Positions 24,545-32,562 are shown, numbered from the stretch's first letter. The stretch is 43,428 bases of DNA from DATELY01 sp035276085 (GCA_035276085.1 DATELY010000234.1:1-43428), one strand, 5' to 3'. Notes: generated by a model not told the origin, from the letters alone. Translations and numbers: made by a program.

Positions 24545-24640
24545 AACCTGCCGCCCCTGGGGATGTGAACCCCTTCATCGTTTCAAGTAGCCAGGCCGAC
24601 TAAGCTAACGGCTCCTCGTTCTGCGCAAGAACATCGAGCA

Positions 24641-24928
24641 ATGACCTGGTTCGTCCTTTTTGCCACGACTGTATTTGGCCTGTACTTCTGGCGGCAGTAC
24701 CGCGAGCGCCAGATGGAGCTCAATAGCCCGTTGGCCGACCATCGGCTGGGCCTTCGGCACATTGGCGACCTCGTCGTGCTGGAGCGCGGCCTTCCCGGCG
24801 GCACGGGCAGTGTGCGCCTGGGCAATCGAGAGTGGGCCGTTCGTGGGCCGAGCTTGCCCGCGGGTTCCAAAGTGCGTGTTATCGGCGTGGACGGTACGGT
24901 CTTACTCGTCGACCGTGTGGGTAAGTGA
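24641..24928 (+). CDS. NfeD-like OB-fold small membrane protein
   Basis: The 95-residue protein has one N-terminal membrane helix (residues 2-16, TWFVLFATTVFGLYF). A compact beta domain with LPGGTGSVRLGNREWAVRGPSLPAGSKVRVIGVDGTVLLVDRV follows. The pattern G-x-G-x-V-x-x-G-x-x-W and G-x-x-V-x-V-x-x-V-x-G matches the soluble NfeD domain, a partner of membrane proteases and stomatins. No stomatin or SppA-like gene is adjacent, so the partner is unknown. It follows the SBP gene after 96 bp. Confidence 0.65.
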   Translation: MTWFVLFATTVFGLYFWRQYRERQMELNSPLADHRLGLRHIGDLVVLERGLPGGTGSVRLGNREWAVRGPSLPAGSKVRVIGVDGTVLLVDRVGK

Positions 24929-24929
24929 A

Positions 24930-24943
24930 GCTGCGGTCGCAGC
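24930..24943. terminator. small hairpin between convergent genes
   Basis: GCTGCG and CGCAGC flank GT between the convergent NfeD-like and secreted-protein genes. The stem is short and lacks a U-run, so terminator function is only suggested by position. Confidence 0.25.
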
Positions 24944-24948
24944 CCTCG

Positions 24949-26070
24949 TTAAGGTAAACACTGCTGTTCGCGTTGCGCGCGCGTCCCGAAATCCTGCCAA
25001 TACTGCTCCGCGATCTTCCGCGCCTGTTCCTGCAGCCTGCTGCCGCTTGCTTTCTCATACGCGACGACGTTCTCGCGCAATAGTCGGAACATCGGCAGAT
25101 AGTGATCGCCGAAGCACCCCGCCTCATTGAGACGCTGGCCGAAATATTGCCACGCCAGGCGCTGGTCCATCGGCAGTCGTGCGGCCCATGGCATCCGTGC
25201 AATGGATGCATAGGCATCGCGCTGTCCATCGCGCGCCGCATCCAGACCAAACACGACGGCACCCGATATATCGCCTGGATGACCTTCGCATCCCAGCGCC
25301 ATGCAGTTCGCGAGGTCCAGCTTCGCCTGCGATGAGCTGCGCCCGGCTTGCTTCAACAACACGCGAATGCTGGCGACGTTCTCGGTCTGTTCGCCGCGTT
25401 GCACAGCAATCAATCGATGCATCGCCAACGCGTACTGAGCTGGCGCGTAGTTCTTGCTCGCGGCCTGTTGCAAGAGCTCTTCCACACGAGCAGGGCGCGT
25501 CTCCAGGCGTGCAAGCTCCGTCACACTCATCGGTTCGCCCGCATCGGCGGTCTCACGCAGCTGTGCTTCGATCAACCGATAGTCGAACCGCGCCTGCTGA
25601 CAGGATCTGCTCGCAGCCGCCTCGTAGTCGAGCTCCATGTCCACGAGTTTCTGCAGGCGCGTTGCCTCTGGCTCGCTGAGTTGCGGACGCAGTTGCTCCA
25701 GCAACTTCGGATCACGGTGTCGATCGCGTGGCGGAATATGGCTGCACCAGTGCTGCACGCGAATCAATGCAATGTTCGTCGCTGGATCGTTCGCTTCGGC
25801 TTTCGCGCTGAGCTGTGCGACGGCACTTGCAACATCCGCGCGAGCCAACGCTTCCACGACAGACGCATCGACCTTGAGATTGGCAAACCGCTGGCGGTGC
25901 GAGACACGTACGAGCTGCGGCTGCAGCTGTTGCGGATCGGTCGTTGCGGCAGTGTCGGTCGGCGCAGTCGGAGCGGTGGTCGATGGTGCCGTCGTGATTT
26001 TCGACGGCGCCTCGATGCCGTATGCCGGCCCCATCGCCAGCAAAAGCAGTAAGAGCCATCGCTGCCACAT
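24949..26070 (-). CDS. uncharacterised secreted helical-repeat protein
   Basis: The 373-residue product has a signal peptide (MWQRWLLLLLLAMGPAYG). A low-complexity Thr/Pro/Ala linker (about residues 25-47) follows, then a largely helical body. Segments such as YAPAQYALAMHRLIAVQRG and SQAKLDLANCMALGCEGHPGDISGAVVFGLDAARDGQRDAYASIARM resemble Sel1/TPR-like repeats, but the match is loose. Four or more Cys residues could form disulfides in the periplasm. It is the last gene of the yicC-gmk-SIMPL run, 17 bp after the SIMPL stop. I do not recognise a function. Confidence 0.6.
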   Translation of the reverse strand: MWQRWLLLLLLAMGPAYGIEAPSKITTAPSTTAPTAPTDTAATTDPQQLQPQLVRVSHRQRFANLKVDASVVEALARADVASAVAQLSAKAEANDPATNIALIRVQHWCSHIPPRDRHRDPKLLEQLRPQLSEPEATRLQKLVDMELDYEAAASRSCQQARFDYRLIEAQLRETADAGEPMSVTELARLETRPARVEELLQQAASKNYAPAQYALAMHRLIAVQRGEQTENVASIRVLLKQAGRSSSQAKLDLANCMALGCEGHPGDISGAVVFGLDAARDGQRDAYASIARMPWAARLPMDQRLAWQYFGQRLNEAGCFGDHYLPMFRLLRENVVAYEKASGSRLQEQARKIAEQYWQDFGTRAQREQQCLP

Positions 26071-26087
26071 AGGCCCGCCTCGTGTGC

Positions 26088-26804
26088 TTAAGGAGTCGCA
26101 CCCTCAGTGAGGAGATCGTATTCAACCTGCACGGATGCGTTGAACGTCATCTCGCCACGCTGATAACTCTGCGCCGAGTCGCTCGATTCTGCCGCAGCAC
26201 TCATGACCTTCATGCGCATCGGCATCGGCGGCGGAACGACACCGGATGACGCCGAAATCGTGCGCGGCGAACCGACTTTTGCACCTGCAGCCTTCGCGAG
26301 CGTTTCGGCGTTCGAGCGTGCATCGGCCACGGCTTTGCCCAACGCCTCGCGCTCCAAGTCGCGGCGGCGGCTGGAGTCGAGCTGCGGATCGCCAATCTGA
26401 TTGACGCCGGCGGCAAACGCTCGTTCCAACAGCGTGCCCAGTTGATCGAGCTGCCTCAGCTCGACTTCAACTTGCCGCGCGACGTAGTACCCCAGCAGAC
26501 GCCGATCACGCCCTTCGTTGTTCCAGTCGTACTCCGGTTGCACTTGTACACGCGTCGTGCGGACGAACTTGGAATCGAGCTTGAGATCACGCGTGAGCTT
26601 CAGCACCGCATTGACGCCCTTGTCCACTTCCGCACGCGCTTCCTGCAACGTCGGCTTGCGAGACTCGATCCCCAAGCTCACGAGCGCACGATCGGGCTCG
26701 GCACGGACCTCGCCCTGTCCGCTCACATTGACCACGCGATCGGCAGCCATGGCCGGCAGATTGAGGCAGGCACTGAGACACAACGACAGCCAGAAGATTC
26801 TCAT
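26088..26804 (-). CDS. SIMPL domain-containing periplasmic protein (DUF541)
   Basis: The 238-residue product starts with a signal peptide (MRIFWLSLCLSACLNLPAMA). A full SIMPL domain follows: VVNVSGQGEVRAEPDRALVSLGIES, a YDWNNEGRDRRLLGYYVARQVEVEL block, and EREALGKAVADARSNAETLAKAAGAKVG. The family includes BP26/YggE; the molecular function is poorly defined, with links to oxidative stress. The ATG at 26804 is preceded by AAGGAG about 10 bases upstream, which is better than the upstream in-frame start at 26837. It follows gmk by 29 bp. Confidence 0.85.
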   Translation of the reverse strand: MRIFWLSLCLSACLNLPAMAADRVVNVSGQGEVRAEPDRALVSLGIESRKPTLQEARAEVDKGVNAVLKLTRDLKLDSKFVRTTRVQVQPEYDWNNEGRDRRLLGYYVARQVEVELRQLDQLGTLLERAFAAGVNQIGDPQLDSSRRRDLEREALGKAVADARSNAETLAKAAGAKVGSPRTISASSGVVPPPMPMRMKVMSAAAESSDSAQSYQRGEMTFNASVQVEYDLLTEGATP

Positions 26805-26833
26805 CGGCGAAATGCTCCTTGGGCGAATTTGGG

Positions 26834-27454
26834 TCATTGCAGCAGTTGCCCGACGAGCTGCTGCACCTCGGAACGTTGGGCGGCGAGGTGCTCACCTCGA
26901 CCTTTGAGGATCAGAACCAGATCTTCCACAGCCCGTTCGAACTCGTCATTGATCACGACGTACTTGAACTCGTTCCAGTGCGACATGTCGGCGATGGAGT
27001 CACGTAAACGGCGTGCAATGACCTCATCGGTATCGGTCGCACGACCTCGCAGCCGTGCTTCGAGCGCAGTGCGCGAAGGCGGCAGGATGAAAATGGATTC
27101 ACACTCGGGCATGGTTTTGCGCACCTGCTGCGCGCCCTGCCAATCGATCTCGAGCAGCACGTTTGCGCCCTGTTCCAGCAACCCTTCGACTTGCGAGCGC
27201 GATGTGCCATACCGGTTGTCGAACACGCAGGCGTGCTCGAGAAACGCACCGGCCGCGATCATCCGCTTGAACTCCTCCTCATCAACGAAGAAGTAGTCGT
27301 GTTCGGGTTTCTCATTCGGACGCGGCTTGCGGGTGGTGTACGAGATCGAGAAGCGGAGCTCCGGCTCACGCTGTATGAGCGCACGCACGAGCGATGTCTT
27401 GCCAGCGCCCGAGGGCGCCGCGATCACGAACAAGCGGCCGCGTGTCACAGTCAT
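26834..27454 (-). CDS. gmk: guanylate kinase
   Basis: The 206-residue cytoplasmic enzyme phosphorylates GMP to GDP with ATP. The P-loop is APSGAGKTSL (about residues 13-22). The GMP-binding region contains SISYTTRKPRPNEKPEHDYFFVDEEEF and GTSRSQVEG, followed by VLLEIDWQGAQQVRKTMPE and the lid RLRGRATDTDEVIARRL. Length equals E. coli Gmk (207). It lies 8 bp after yicC, a common pairing; rpoZ and spoT, often downstream, are not here. The frame is open far upstream to 27850, but only the ATG at 27454 fits the family. Confidence 0.96.
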   Translation of the reverse strand: MTVTRGRLFVIAAPSGAGKTSLVRALIQREPELRFSISYTTRKPRPNEKPEHDYFFVDEEEFKRMIAAGAFLEHACVFDNRYGTSRSQVEGLLEQGANVLLEIDWQGAQQVRKTMPECESIFILPPSRTALEARLRGRATDTDEVIARRLRDSIADMSHWNEFKYVVINDEFERAVEDLVLILKGRGEHLAAQRSEVQQLVGQLLQ

Positions 27455-27462
27455 GCGCGCTG

Positions 27463-28329
27463 TTACTCGATGTTCTGAATCTGCTCGCGCATCTGCTCGA
27501 TGATTACTTTCATGTCGACAGCCGCGCGCGTGGTCTCCACATCCTGCGATTTCGATGACAGCGTATTCGCTTCGCGATTCAGCTCCTGCATGAGGAAGTC
27601 CAGCCGCCGGCCCGCCGGCTCGTTCGAGTCGAGCGCGGACGCGATTTCGGTGAGATGGCTGCCGAGACGGTCGAGTTCTTCGTCCACGTCCATGCGCTGC
27701 GCCAGGATGGCGAGCTCTTGTTCCAGGCGATCCATGGCGGGCGTGACCTGAAGCTGTGCGATGCGATCCAGAACGCGCGCGCGCAGGCGCTGCGAGATCT
27801 CGGGCAACCGAGCCTTCACGATGGCAACTTGCGACTGCATTGCAGCGCACCGCTGCAGCAGCATTTCGCGGATGCGCTCGCCTTCGCGTGCGCGCATCTC
27901 GTTGAGCGCCGTCAGCGCTTCCCCCAGCAACTCGAGCGCTTCTTGCAGGATGGGAGAGCTGTCCTGTTCCGCTTCCTTCACGGCGCCTGGCCAGCGCAAC
28001 ACATCGATTGCCTTGATCGGCTCAGGATCGCCGATCTGGATCTGAATCGCGCGCAGTCTCTCGATGACGGCTTGCACGATGGCGATGTCGACTTGCAGCT
28101 CGCGGATGTTGCCGGCAGTGGGCTTGAATGTGATCGTGGCATCCACTTTGCCGCGCCGAAGTGCAGCGCCAATCAATTGACGCAGCTCAGGATCGACGGC
28201 GCGCAGATCCTCCGGCAAGCGTGAAGAGATTTCGAGATAGCGATGGTTTACCGTGCGCAGCTCGCAGATGAGCGTGCCCCATGGTCCCTGGCGCTCGCGC
28301 CGGGCGAATCCTGTCATGCTGCGAATCAT
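27463..28329 (-). CDS. yicC: YicC family endoribonuclease
   Basis: The 288-residue protein begins with the family signature MIRSMTGFARRERQGPWGTLICELRTVNHRYLEISSRLPEDLR. It ends with the conserved block GRRLDFLMQELNREANTLSSKSQDVETTRAAVDMKVIIEQMREQIQNIE. YicC proteins are RNA-binding endoribonucleases linked to small-RNA turnover in E. coli. It is the first gene of the leftward yicC-gmk run and diverges from the phosphatase gene. The ATG at 28329 is the homologous start. Confidence 0.94.
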   Translation of the reverse strand: MIRSMTGFARRERQGPWGTLICELRTVNHRYLEISSRLPEDLRAVDPELRQLIGAALRRGKVDATITFKPTAGNIRELQVDIAIVQAVIERLRAIQIQIGDPEPIKAIDVLRWPGAVKEAEQDSSPILQEALELLGEALTALNEMRAREGERIREMLLQRCAAMQSQVAIVKARLPEISQRLRARVLDRIAQLQVTPAMDRLEQELAILAQRMDVDEELDRLGSHLTEIASALDSNEPAGRRLDFLMQELNREANTLSSKSQDVETTRAAVDMKVIIEQMREQIQNIE

Positions 28330-28459
28330 GCGTGCGTCTGGATGTAAGGTACCGTGGGAGAAAGTCGTGGGCTGTCGCGGCTCGAGCCGCGATGCTATAA
28401 AGCGCCGCCCCAGTGTCGTTAAGTGTAGCAGCGAAGAGCGTTCGCGCCGGAGCCCGCAG

Positions 28460-29206
28460 TTGCGGATCGAGCATGCAGAGTTGAGCCTGGTCGGTGACCG
28501 GGAAGACAATCAAGATCGCGTCAGCGTCGCCGTGAACGGCAATGCTGCCTTGATGATCGTGATCGATGGGATGGGCGGGCACTCGGACGGTAGCCGGGCT
28601 GCCGACACCGCTCTGCAGAGTCTGTTGCAGTCGTTTTCCCAAACCACGGCGCCGCTGTTCGATCCGATCGGCTTTCTGCACCTGGCGTTGAGTCGAGCGC
28701 ATGACGACGTGGCCCGGCTCGGCAGCAGCCTGTCGGTGGACTCCCGTCCACGCGCGACGATTGCCGTCTCGCTCGTGCAGGATGGCGCGGCCTATTGGGC
28801 ACACATCGGCGATAGCCGCATTTATCTCATCCGCACCGGTCGGGTCGTGCGGCGCACGCGCGATCACAGTCATGTCGAGCTGCTGCTGCGTGAGGGGAAG
28901 ATCACGGAGTCGGAAGTGGCCACGCATCCCATGCGCAACTTCGTCGAGTGCTGTCTCGGCGGCGATCCCGCCATCCCCGAGATGAGCATCAGCACGCGTC
29001 AGCTACTGCAGCCCGGGGACGTGCTGCTCCTGTGTACGGATGGCATCTGGGCAAATTTGAGCGATCAGGACATCGGCATGTTCTTTCGTCCTGACTACGA
29101 GGATTTGCGCGCGTGGCTGGAAGCACTCGGTCGGCGCGCCGTCCAGGCGGCTTCACCCTTCAGCGACAACTCGACGGCCGCGGTTCTGCGCTGGCAGGGG
29201 AACTAG
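28460..29206 (+). CDS. PP2C-family serine/threonine protein phosphatase
   Basis: The product is about 248 residues with the bacterial PP2C motifs: LVGDREDNQDR, MIVIDGMGGHSDG, AYWAHIGDSRIYLIR, LLQPGDVLLLCTDGIWANL, and the closing SPFSDNSTAAVLRW. The Asp residues in these motifs bind the catalytic Mn/Mg pair. I set the start at the TTG at 28460, which has GGAG 7 bases upstream and sits immediately before the conserved RIEHAELSLVGDRE; no ATG or GTG is suitably placed. No Ser/Thr kinase gene is adjacent, so its substrates are unknown. rph follows 2 bp after the stop. Confidence 0.87.
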   Translation: MRIEHAELSLVGDREDNQDRVSVAVNGNAALMIVIDGMGGHSDGSRAADTALQSLLQSFSQTTAPLFDPIGFLHLALSRAHDDVARLGSSLSVDSRPRATIAVSLVQDGAAYWAHIGDSRIYLIRTGRVVRRTRDHSHVELLLREGKITESEVATHPMRNFVECCLGGDPAIPEMSISTRQLLQPGDVLLLCTDGIWANLSDQDIGMFFRPDYEDLRAWLEALGRRAVQAASPFSDNSTAAVLRWQGN

Positions 29207-29208
29207 CC

Positions 29209-29940
29209 GTGAGCATCCCACAGCGTCCGAGCGGTCGTGCGCCGGAGCAATTGCGTCCGGTCCGCATCGAACGCCAGTTCACGCGTCACGCCGAAGGCTC
29301 GGTGCTGATCGCCTTCGGGCATACGCAGGTGTTGTGTACCGCCAGCGTCGAAGACGGCGTGCCGCCGTTCTTGCGCAATAGCGGCAAGGGATGGGTCACG
29401 GCGGAATACGGCATGCTGCCGCGTGCGACGCATACGCGTTCGCCGCGCGAAGCTGCGCGCGGCAAACAAAGCGGTCGCACGTTGGAGATTCAACGGCTCA
29501 TCGGCAGAGCACTCCGATCGGTCGTCGACCAGAAGGCGCTTGGCGAACGCACCATCACGCTCGATTGCGACGTGCTGCAGGCGGATGGCGGTACGCGCAC
29601 GGCATCGATCACGGGTGCTTATGTCGCCATGGTGGACGCAGTGGATTCGCTGCTGAAGCGAGGTGCATTGCGCAGCAATCCCATTCACGGACAGATCGCT
29701 GCGCTGTCGGTCGGCATCTGGTCGGGAATTCCGATCGTCGATCTCGACTACGCCGAGGATTCGAGCGCCGAGACAGACATGAACGTCGTCATGAACAACG
29801 GCGGTGCCTTCGTCGAAATTCAGGGAACGGCTGAAGGGCATGCTTTCCGACGACACGAGCTGGATGAGTTGTTGAACCTCGCGGCGGGCGGCGTCGGCGA
29901 GTTGCTGTCGCTGCAAATGCAGGCGCTCACCTCGCGCTGA
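29209..29940 (+). CDS. rph: ribonuclease PH
   Basis: The 243-residue phosphorolytic exoribonuclease trims tRNA 3' ends and stable RNA. The N-terminal RPSGRAPEQLRPVRIERQFTRHAEGSVLIAFGHTQVLCTASVE and WVTAEYGMLPRATHTR are diagnostic. LDCDVLQADGGTRTASITGAYVA and DLDYAEDSSAETDMNVVMN carry the phosphate and metal-site residues. It starts at a GTG with AGGGGAA about 8 bases upstream, two bases after the phosphatase stop. Confidence 0.96.
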   Translation: MSIPQRPSGRAPEQLRPVRIERQFTRHAEGSVLIAFGHTQVLCTASVEDGVPPFLRNSGKGWVTAEYGMLPRATHTRSPREAARGKQSGRTLEIQRLIGRALRSVVDQKALGERTITLDCDVLQADGGTRTASITGAYVAMVDAVDSLLKRGALRSNPIHGQIAALSVGIWSGIPIVDLDYAEDSSAETDMNVVMNNGGAFVEIQGTAEGHAFRRHELDELLNLAAGGVGELLSLQMQALTSR

Positions 29941-29945
29941 ATCCC

Positions 29946-30551
29946 ATGCGAGTGGTCCTTGCCACGCACAACGCGCACAAATGCGCCGAACTGCAGGAGC
30001 TGCTGGCCGGTACCCACATCGAACTCGTGGCGCTGTCGGCGTTCACGCGCGAGAGTGCGGCCGAAACGGGGCTGACCTTCATCGAGAACGCCCTGCTCAA
30101 AGCCCGCTTCGCTGCGCACGCGTCCGGACTGCCGGCAATCGCCGATGATTCGGGTCTTTCGGTCGATGCGCTCAACGGGGCACCCGGCATCTATTCCGCC
30201 CGGTTCGCCGGGATCGGTGCTTCCGATCAGGACAATCTGGAACGATTACTCGACGCTCTTGCAGATACGCCCGAGTCGCTGCGCACGGCTCGCTATCACT
30301 GCGCGCTCGTGTATCTGCGCTTCGAATCCGATCCCGCGCCGATCGTGTGCCACGCAACCTGGGAAGGTCGTATTCTGCGTGCGCCCAGGGGCGCGGGTGG
30401 CTTTGGCTACGATCCGATTTTCGAAGTGGATGGCCTCGGTTGTAGTGCGGCCGAACTGAGTCGAGCCGACAAGAACCGCTCGAGTCATCGCGGACTTGCG
30501 CTCGCGCAGCTGTTGCAAGCGCTGCGGAACGAGCCGAAGGTGTTGGCGTGA
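29946..30551 (+). CDS. rdgB: RdgB/HAM1 family non-canonical purine NTP pyrophosphatase
   Basis: The 201-residue house-cleaning enzyme hydrolyses dITP, ITP and XTP so that deaminated purines are kept out of DNA. The signature LATHNAHKCAELQELL is at the N-terminus, followed by TFIENALLKARFAA, IADDSGLSVDALNGAPGIYSARF, and GGFGYDPIFEV. It lies 5 bases after rph, and its stop overlaps the hemW start in GTGA. Confidence 0.95.
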   Translation: MRVVLATHNAHKCAELQELLAGTHIELVALSAFTRESAAETGLTFIENALLKARFAAHASGLPAIADDSGLSVDALNGAPGIYSARFAGIGASDQDNLERLLDALADTPESLRTARYHCALVYLRFESDPAPIVCHATWEGRILRAPRGAGGFGYDPIFEVDGLGCSAAELSRADKNRSSHRGLALAQLLQALRNEPKVLA

Positions 30552-31720
30552 GTACGCTGCCGCCGCTCGCCTTGTATGTGCACATGCCCTGGTGTGTGCG
30601 CAAATGTCCGTACTGCGACTTCAACTCGCATCGCGCACCCGGCACGCTGCCCACGGCGGACTACGTCGACGCGCTGCTTGCGGATCTCGACTACGACATT
30701 GCCGCCGGAATGATTCGAGACCGCGAGCTCATCTCGATCTTCATGGGCGGCGGCACGCCGAGTCTGTTCAGCCCTGCGGACATCGGTGTGTTGCTGGAGG
30801 GCGTACGCGCGCGCGTGCGCTGCTCCGACACGATCGAGACCACGCTGGAGGCGAATCCCGGGACGATCGAACGAGGAGCGTTTCGCGACTATCGCGCGGT
30901 CGGGGTCAATCGCGTCTCACTGGGTGTGCAGAGTTTCGCCGATCGATCGCTGCAGCGGCTCGGTCGAATCCACTCGTCCCGAGAGGTGTTCACCGCAGTG
31001 GATGAGCTGCACGCCGCCGGGCTGGACAACTTCAATCTCGATCTCATGTACGCGCTGCCCGAACAAACGTTATCGGGTGCCGTCGCCGACGTGAACGCGG
31101 CCATCGCGTTGCAGCCCGCCCATCTCTCCCACTACGAGCTCACGCTCGAGCCGGGAACGGTCTTCCACAGACGTCCGCCGCAGGTTCCCAGTGGAGACGA
31201 GGCCTGGGAAATGCAGGAGGCCTGTCAGGCGTTACTGGCTGCAGCGGGATACGAACAGTACGAAATCTCGGCGTACGCACGCACGGCGCGTCAGTGCCGC
31301 CATAACGTGAACTATTGGCAGTTCGGAGACTATCTGGGCATCGGAGCAGGTGCACACGGAAAGCTGACGCTCGAAGGTGGCATCGTGCGAACCGTACGAC
31401 AGAAACAACCGCGACAATACTTGACGGGTGCGGCCGCTGATCGTGTCGAGCGCAGCCAAGTAGCTGCTCAGGTGGTCGCATTCGAGTTCATGTTGAATGT
31501 GCTGCGCCTGCGCGCCGGGTTCGAGTCGGAGCAGTTCGAAAACTTGACGGGCGTCTCCGTAGACACCATCACGCCGCAGCTCGAGAAGGCGTGCTCGCGA
31601 GGTTTGCTGGAGGCCGACTCCGGCTACTGGTTTACCACCGAGCTGGGGCGTCGTTTTTTGAACGATTTACAGCTGCTGTTCTTGCCTCCGGAGCCCGCCC
31701 GAAGTGTTGCAAGTTCGTGA
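30548..31720 (+). CDS. hemW: HemW-type radical SAM heme chaperone
   Basis: The 390-residue protein has the [4Fe-4S] motif CVRKCPYC (Cys16, Cys20, Cys23) and GGGTPS for SAM binding. GVNRVSLGVQSF, LDLMYALPEQT, HLSHYELTLEPGT and GAGAHG distinguish HemW from HemN. HemW is thought to hand heme to respiratory enzymes and not to oxidise coproporphyrinogen. It starts at a GTG overlapping the rdgB stop and ends before the DnaA-box-rich gap. Confidence 0.93.
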   Translation: MSTLPPLALYVHMPWCVRKCPYCDFNSHRAPGTLPTADYVDALLADLDYDIAAGMIRDRELISIFMGGGTPSLFSPADIGVLLEGVRARVRCSDTIETTLEANPGTIERGAFRDYRAVGVNRVSLGVQSFADRSLQRLGRIHSSREVFTAVDELHAAGLDNFNLDLMYALPEQTLSGAVADVNAAIALQPAHLSHYELTLEPGTVFHRRPPQVPSGDEAWEMQEACQALLAAAGYEQYEISAYARTARQCRHNVNYWQFGDYLGIGAGAHGKLTLEGGIVRTVRQKQPRQYLTGAAADRVERSQVAAQVVAFEFMLNVLRLRAGFESEQFENLTGVSVDTITPQLEKACSRGLLEADSGYWFTTELGRRFLNDLQLLFLPPEPARSVASS

Positions 31721-31776
31721 ACTGACGCACAAATTTCCTCCGCGTGCGGGTGAGTTCGAAGGCTGTTGCGCGGTTG

Positions 31777-31785
31777 TTATACACA
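31777..31785 (+). promoter_or_regulatory. DnaA box (TTATACACA)
   Basis: This 9-mer matches TTATNCACA and is 180 bp from the paired boxes at 31966-31988. Confidence 0.6.
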
Positions 31786-31886
31786 CGCAAAAAGCAGTTC
31801 CCTGGAAGCCGCCATTACGTTACCGCAATGGATGAGGCGCGCTAGCAACCACATGTAAGTCTTTGACGGTTCAGGGTAAAAACGCC

Positions 31887-31903
31887 TGATCAAATTTTGA
31901 TCA
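31887..31903. promoter_or_regulatory. 17-bp palindrome TGATCAAA-T-TTTGATCA
   Basis: The arms are perfectly complementary around one central base and contain two GATC sites. It sits in the AT-rich part of the hemW-rpmE gap. It may be an operator or part of a DNA-unwinding region; no regulator is assigned. Confidence 0.5.
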
Positions 31904-31965
31904 ATGTAGTAATGACATATTTCTGTAGCCTGCAGAGATCGCCGGCAGAGCAGTCGTCCACAGAC

Positions 31966-31988
31966 TTATCCACAAACTTTGTGGATAA
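31966..31988. promoter_or_regulatory. head-to-head pair of perfect DnaA boxes
   Basis: TTATCCACA (31966-31974) and its inverse TGTGGATAA (31980-31988) are separated by 5 bases. Both equal the strongest DnaA consensus. A weaker TCGTCCACA lies 12 bp upstream in the same orientation as the first. Confidence 0.75.
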
Positions 31989-32055
31989 CCCCTAGGCCGT
32001 GTGCCGGACGGCCGAGGCTTCGGCAAAAATCTAACGCGCGACGTTGCTTTGACTA

Positions 32056-32084
32056 TTGTGAGGCCCCCATCAGGTGGCTACACT
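32056..32084 (+). promoter_or_regulatory. putative rpmE promoter
   Basis: TTGTGA (32056-32061) and TACACT (32079-32084) are separated by 17 bp, each with four of six consensus matches. The start near 32091 leaves a leader of about 25 bases. Confidence 0.45.
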
Positions 32085-32115
32085 GCGCGACCTTTTTCCC
32101 GGGCGAGCCATCGTG

Positions 32116-32319
32116 ATGAAAGCCGGAATCCATCCCGAGTACAAAGAAATCACCGTCACGTGCAGCTGCGGCAGCACGTTCCCGACGCGTTCGACCCTGG
32201 GCCACGATTTGCAGATCGAAGTGTGCTCGAGCTGCCATCCGTTCTTCACGGGCAAGCAGAAGATCGTGGACACCGGTGGACGGGTCGACAAATTCCGCAA
32301 GAAGTACGCCCGGGCCTGA
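32116..32319 (+). CDS. rpmE: 50S ribosomal protein L31 (zinc-type)
   Basis: The 67-residue protein MKAGIHPEYKEITVTCSCG... is L31 of the large subunit. It keeps the four zinc ligands, Cys16, Cys18, Cys37 and Cys40 (in CSCG and CSSCHPFFTGKQ), so it is the C+ form and not the zinc-independent paralogue. The ATG at 32116 aligns with E. coli RpmE; an in-frame ATG at 32074 lies too far upstream. A strong terminator follows. Confidence 0.97.
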   Translation: MKAGIHPEYKEITVTCSCGSTFPTRSTLGHDLQIEVCSSCHPFFTGKQKIVDTGGRVDKFRKKYARA

Positions 32320-32345
32320 TCGGGCGTCGATTGCTGAACGAACCC

Positions 32346-32371
32346 AAGGGCGCTACGGCGCCCTTTTTGTT
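32346..32371 (+). terminator. Rho-independent terminator of rpmE
   Basis: AAGGGCGC pairs with GCGCCCTT around a TACG tetraloop, followed by TTTGTT. It is the clearest intrinsic terminator in the window. Confidence 0.9.
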
Positions 32372-32562
32372 GCGCACGATTTGCCTGAACGACAAAGGTC
32401 GCCCTGGAATTGCCGTCGTCGCCGCAGGTCTATCTGGAGAGACGTGAGCTGTTCTCGCCGCGGCGTTACGATTCTCTCCGCGGGTCCCCTTCGCCACGTA
32501 TTCAACCGTTGTTCAAGCCCACCCTGCGTAACTCGATGCCCCTCGCCGCTCTGGAGAATCGC

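Larger units (their letters stand above)
31721..32115. other. hemW-rpmE intergenic region with DnaA-box cluster
   Basis: This 395-bp gap contains no gene. It holds DnaA boxes at 31777-31785 (TTATACACA), 31966-31974 (TTATCCACA) and 31980-31988 (TGTGGATAA, inverted), plus a weaker TCGTCCACA at 31954-31962. Between them lies an AT-rich stretch (about 31876-31928) with a 17-bp palindrome and TAGTAA trios at 31907-31912. The rpmE promoter is at the right end. It looks like an origin-type or DnaA-titrating element. Confidence 0.5.

Noticed and set aside
25348..26052. 234-codon plus-strand open frame
   Set aside because: The opposite frame has a clear signal peptide and reasonable protein composition, so this is taken as the shadow.
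32049..32084. TTGACT as the -35 of rpmE
   Set aside because: The spacing to TACACT is 24 bp, too long for sigma-70; TTGTGA at 17 bp is preferred.
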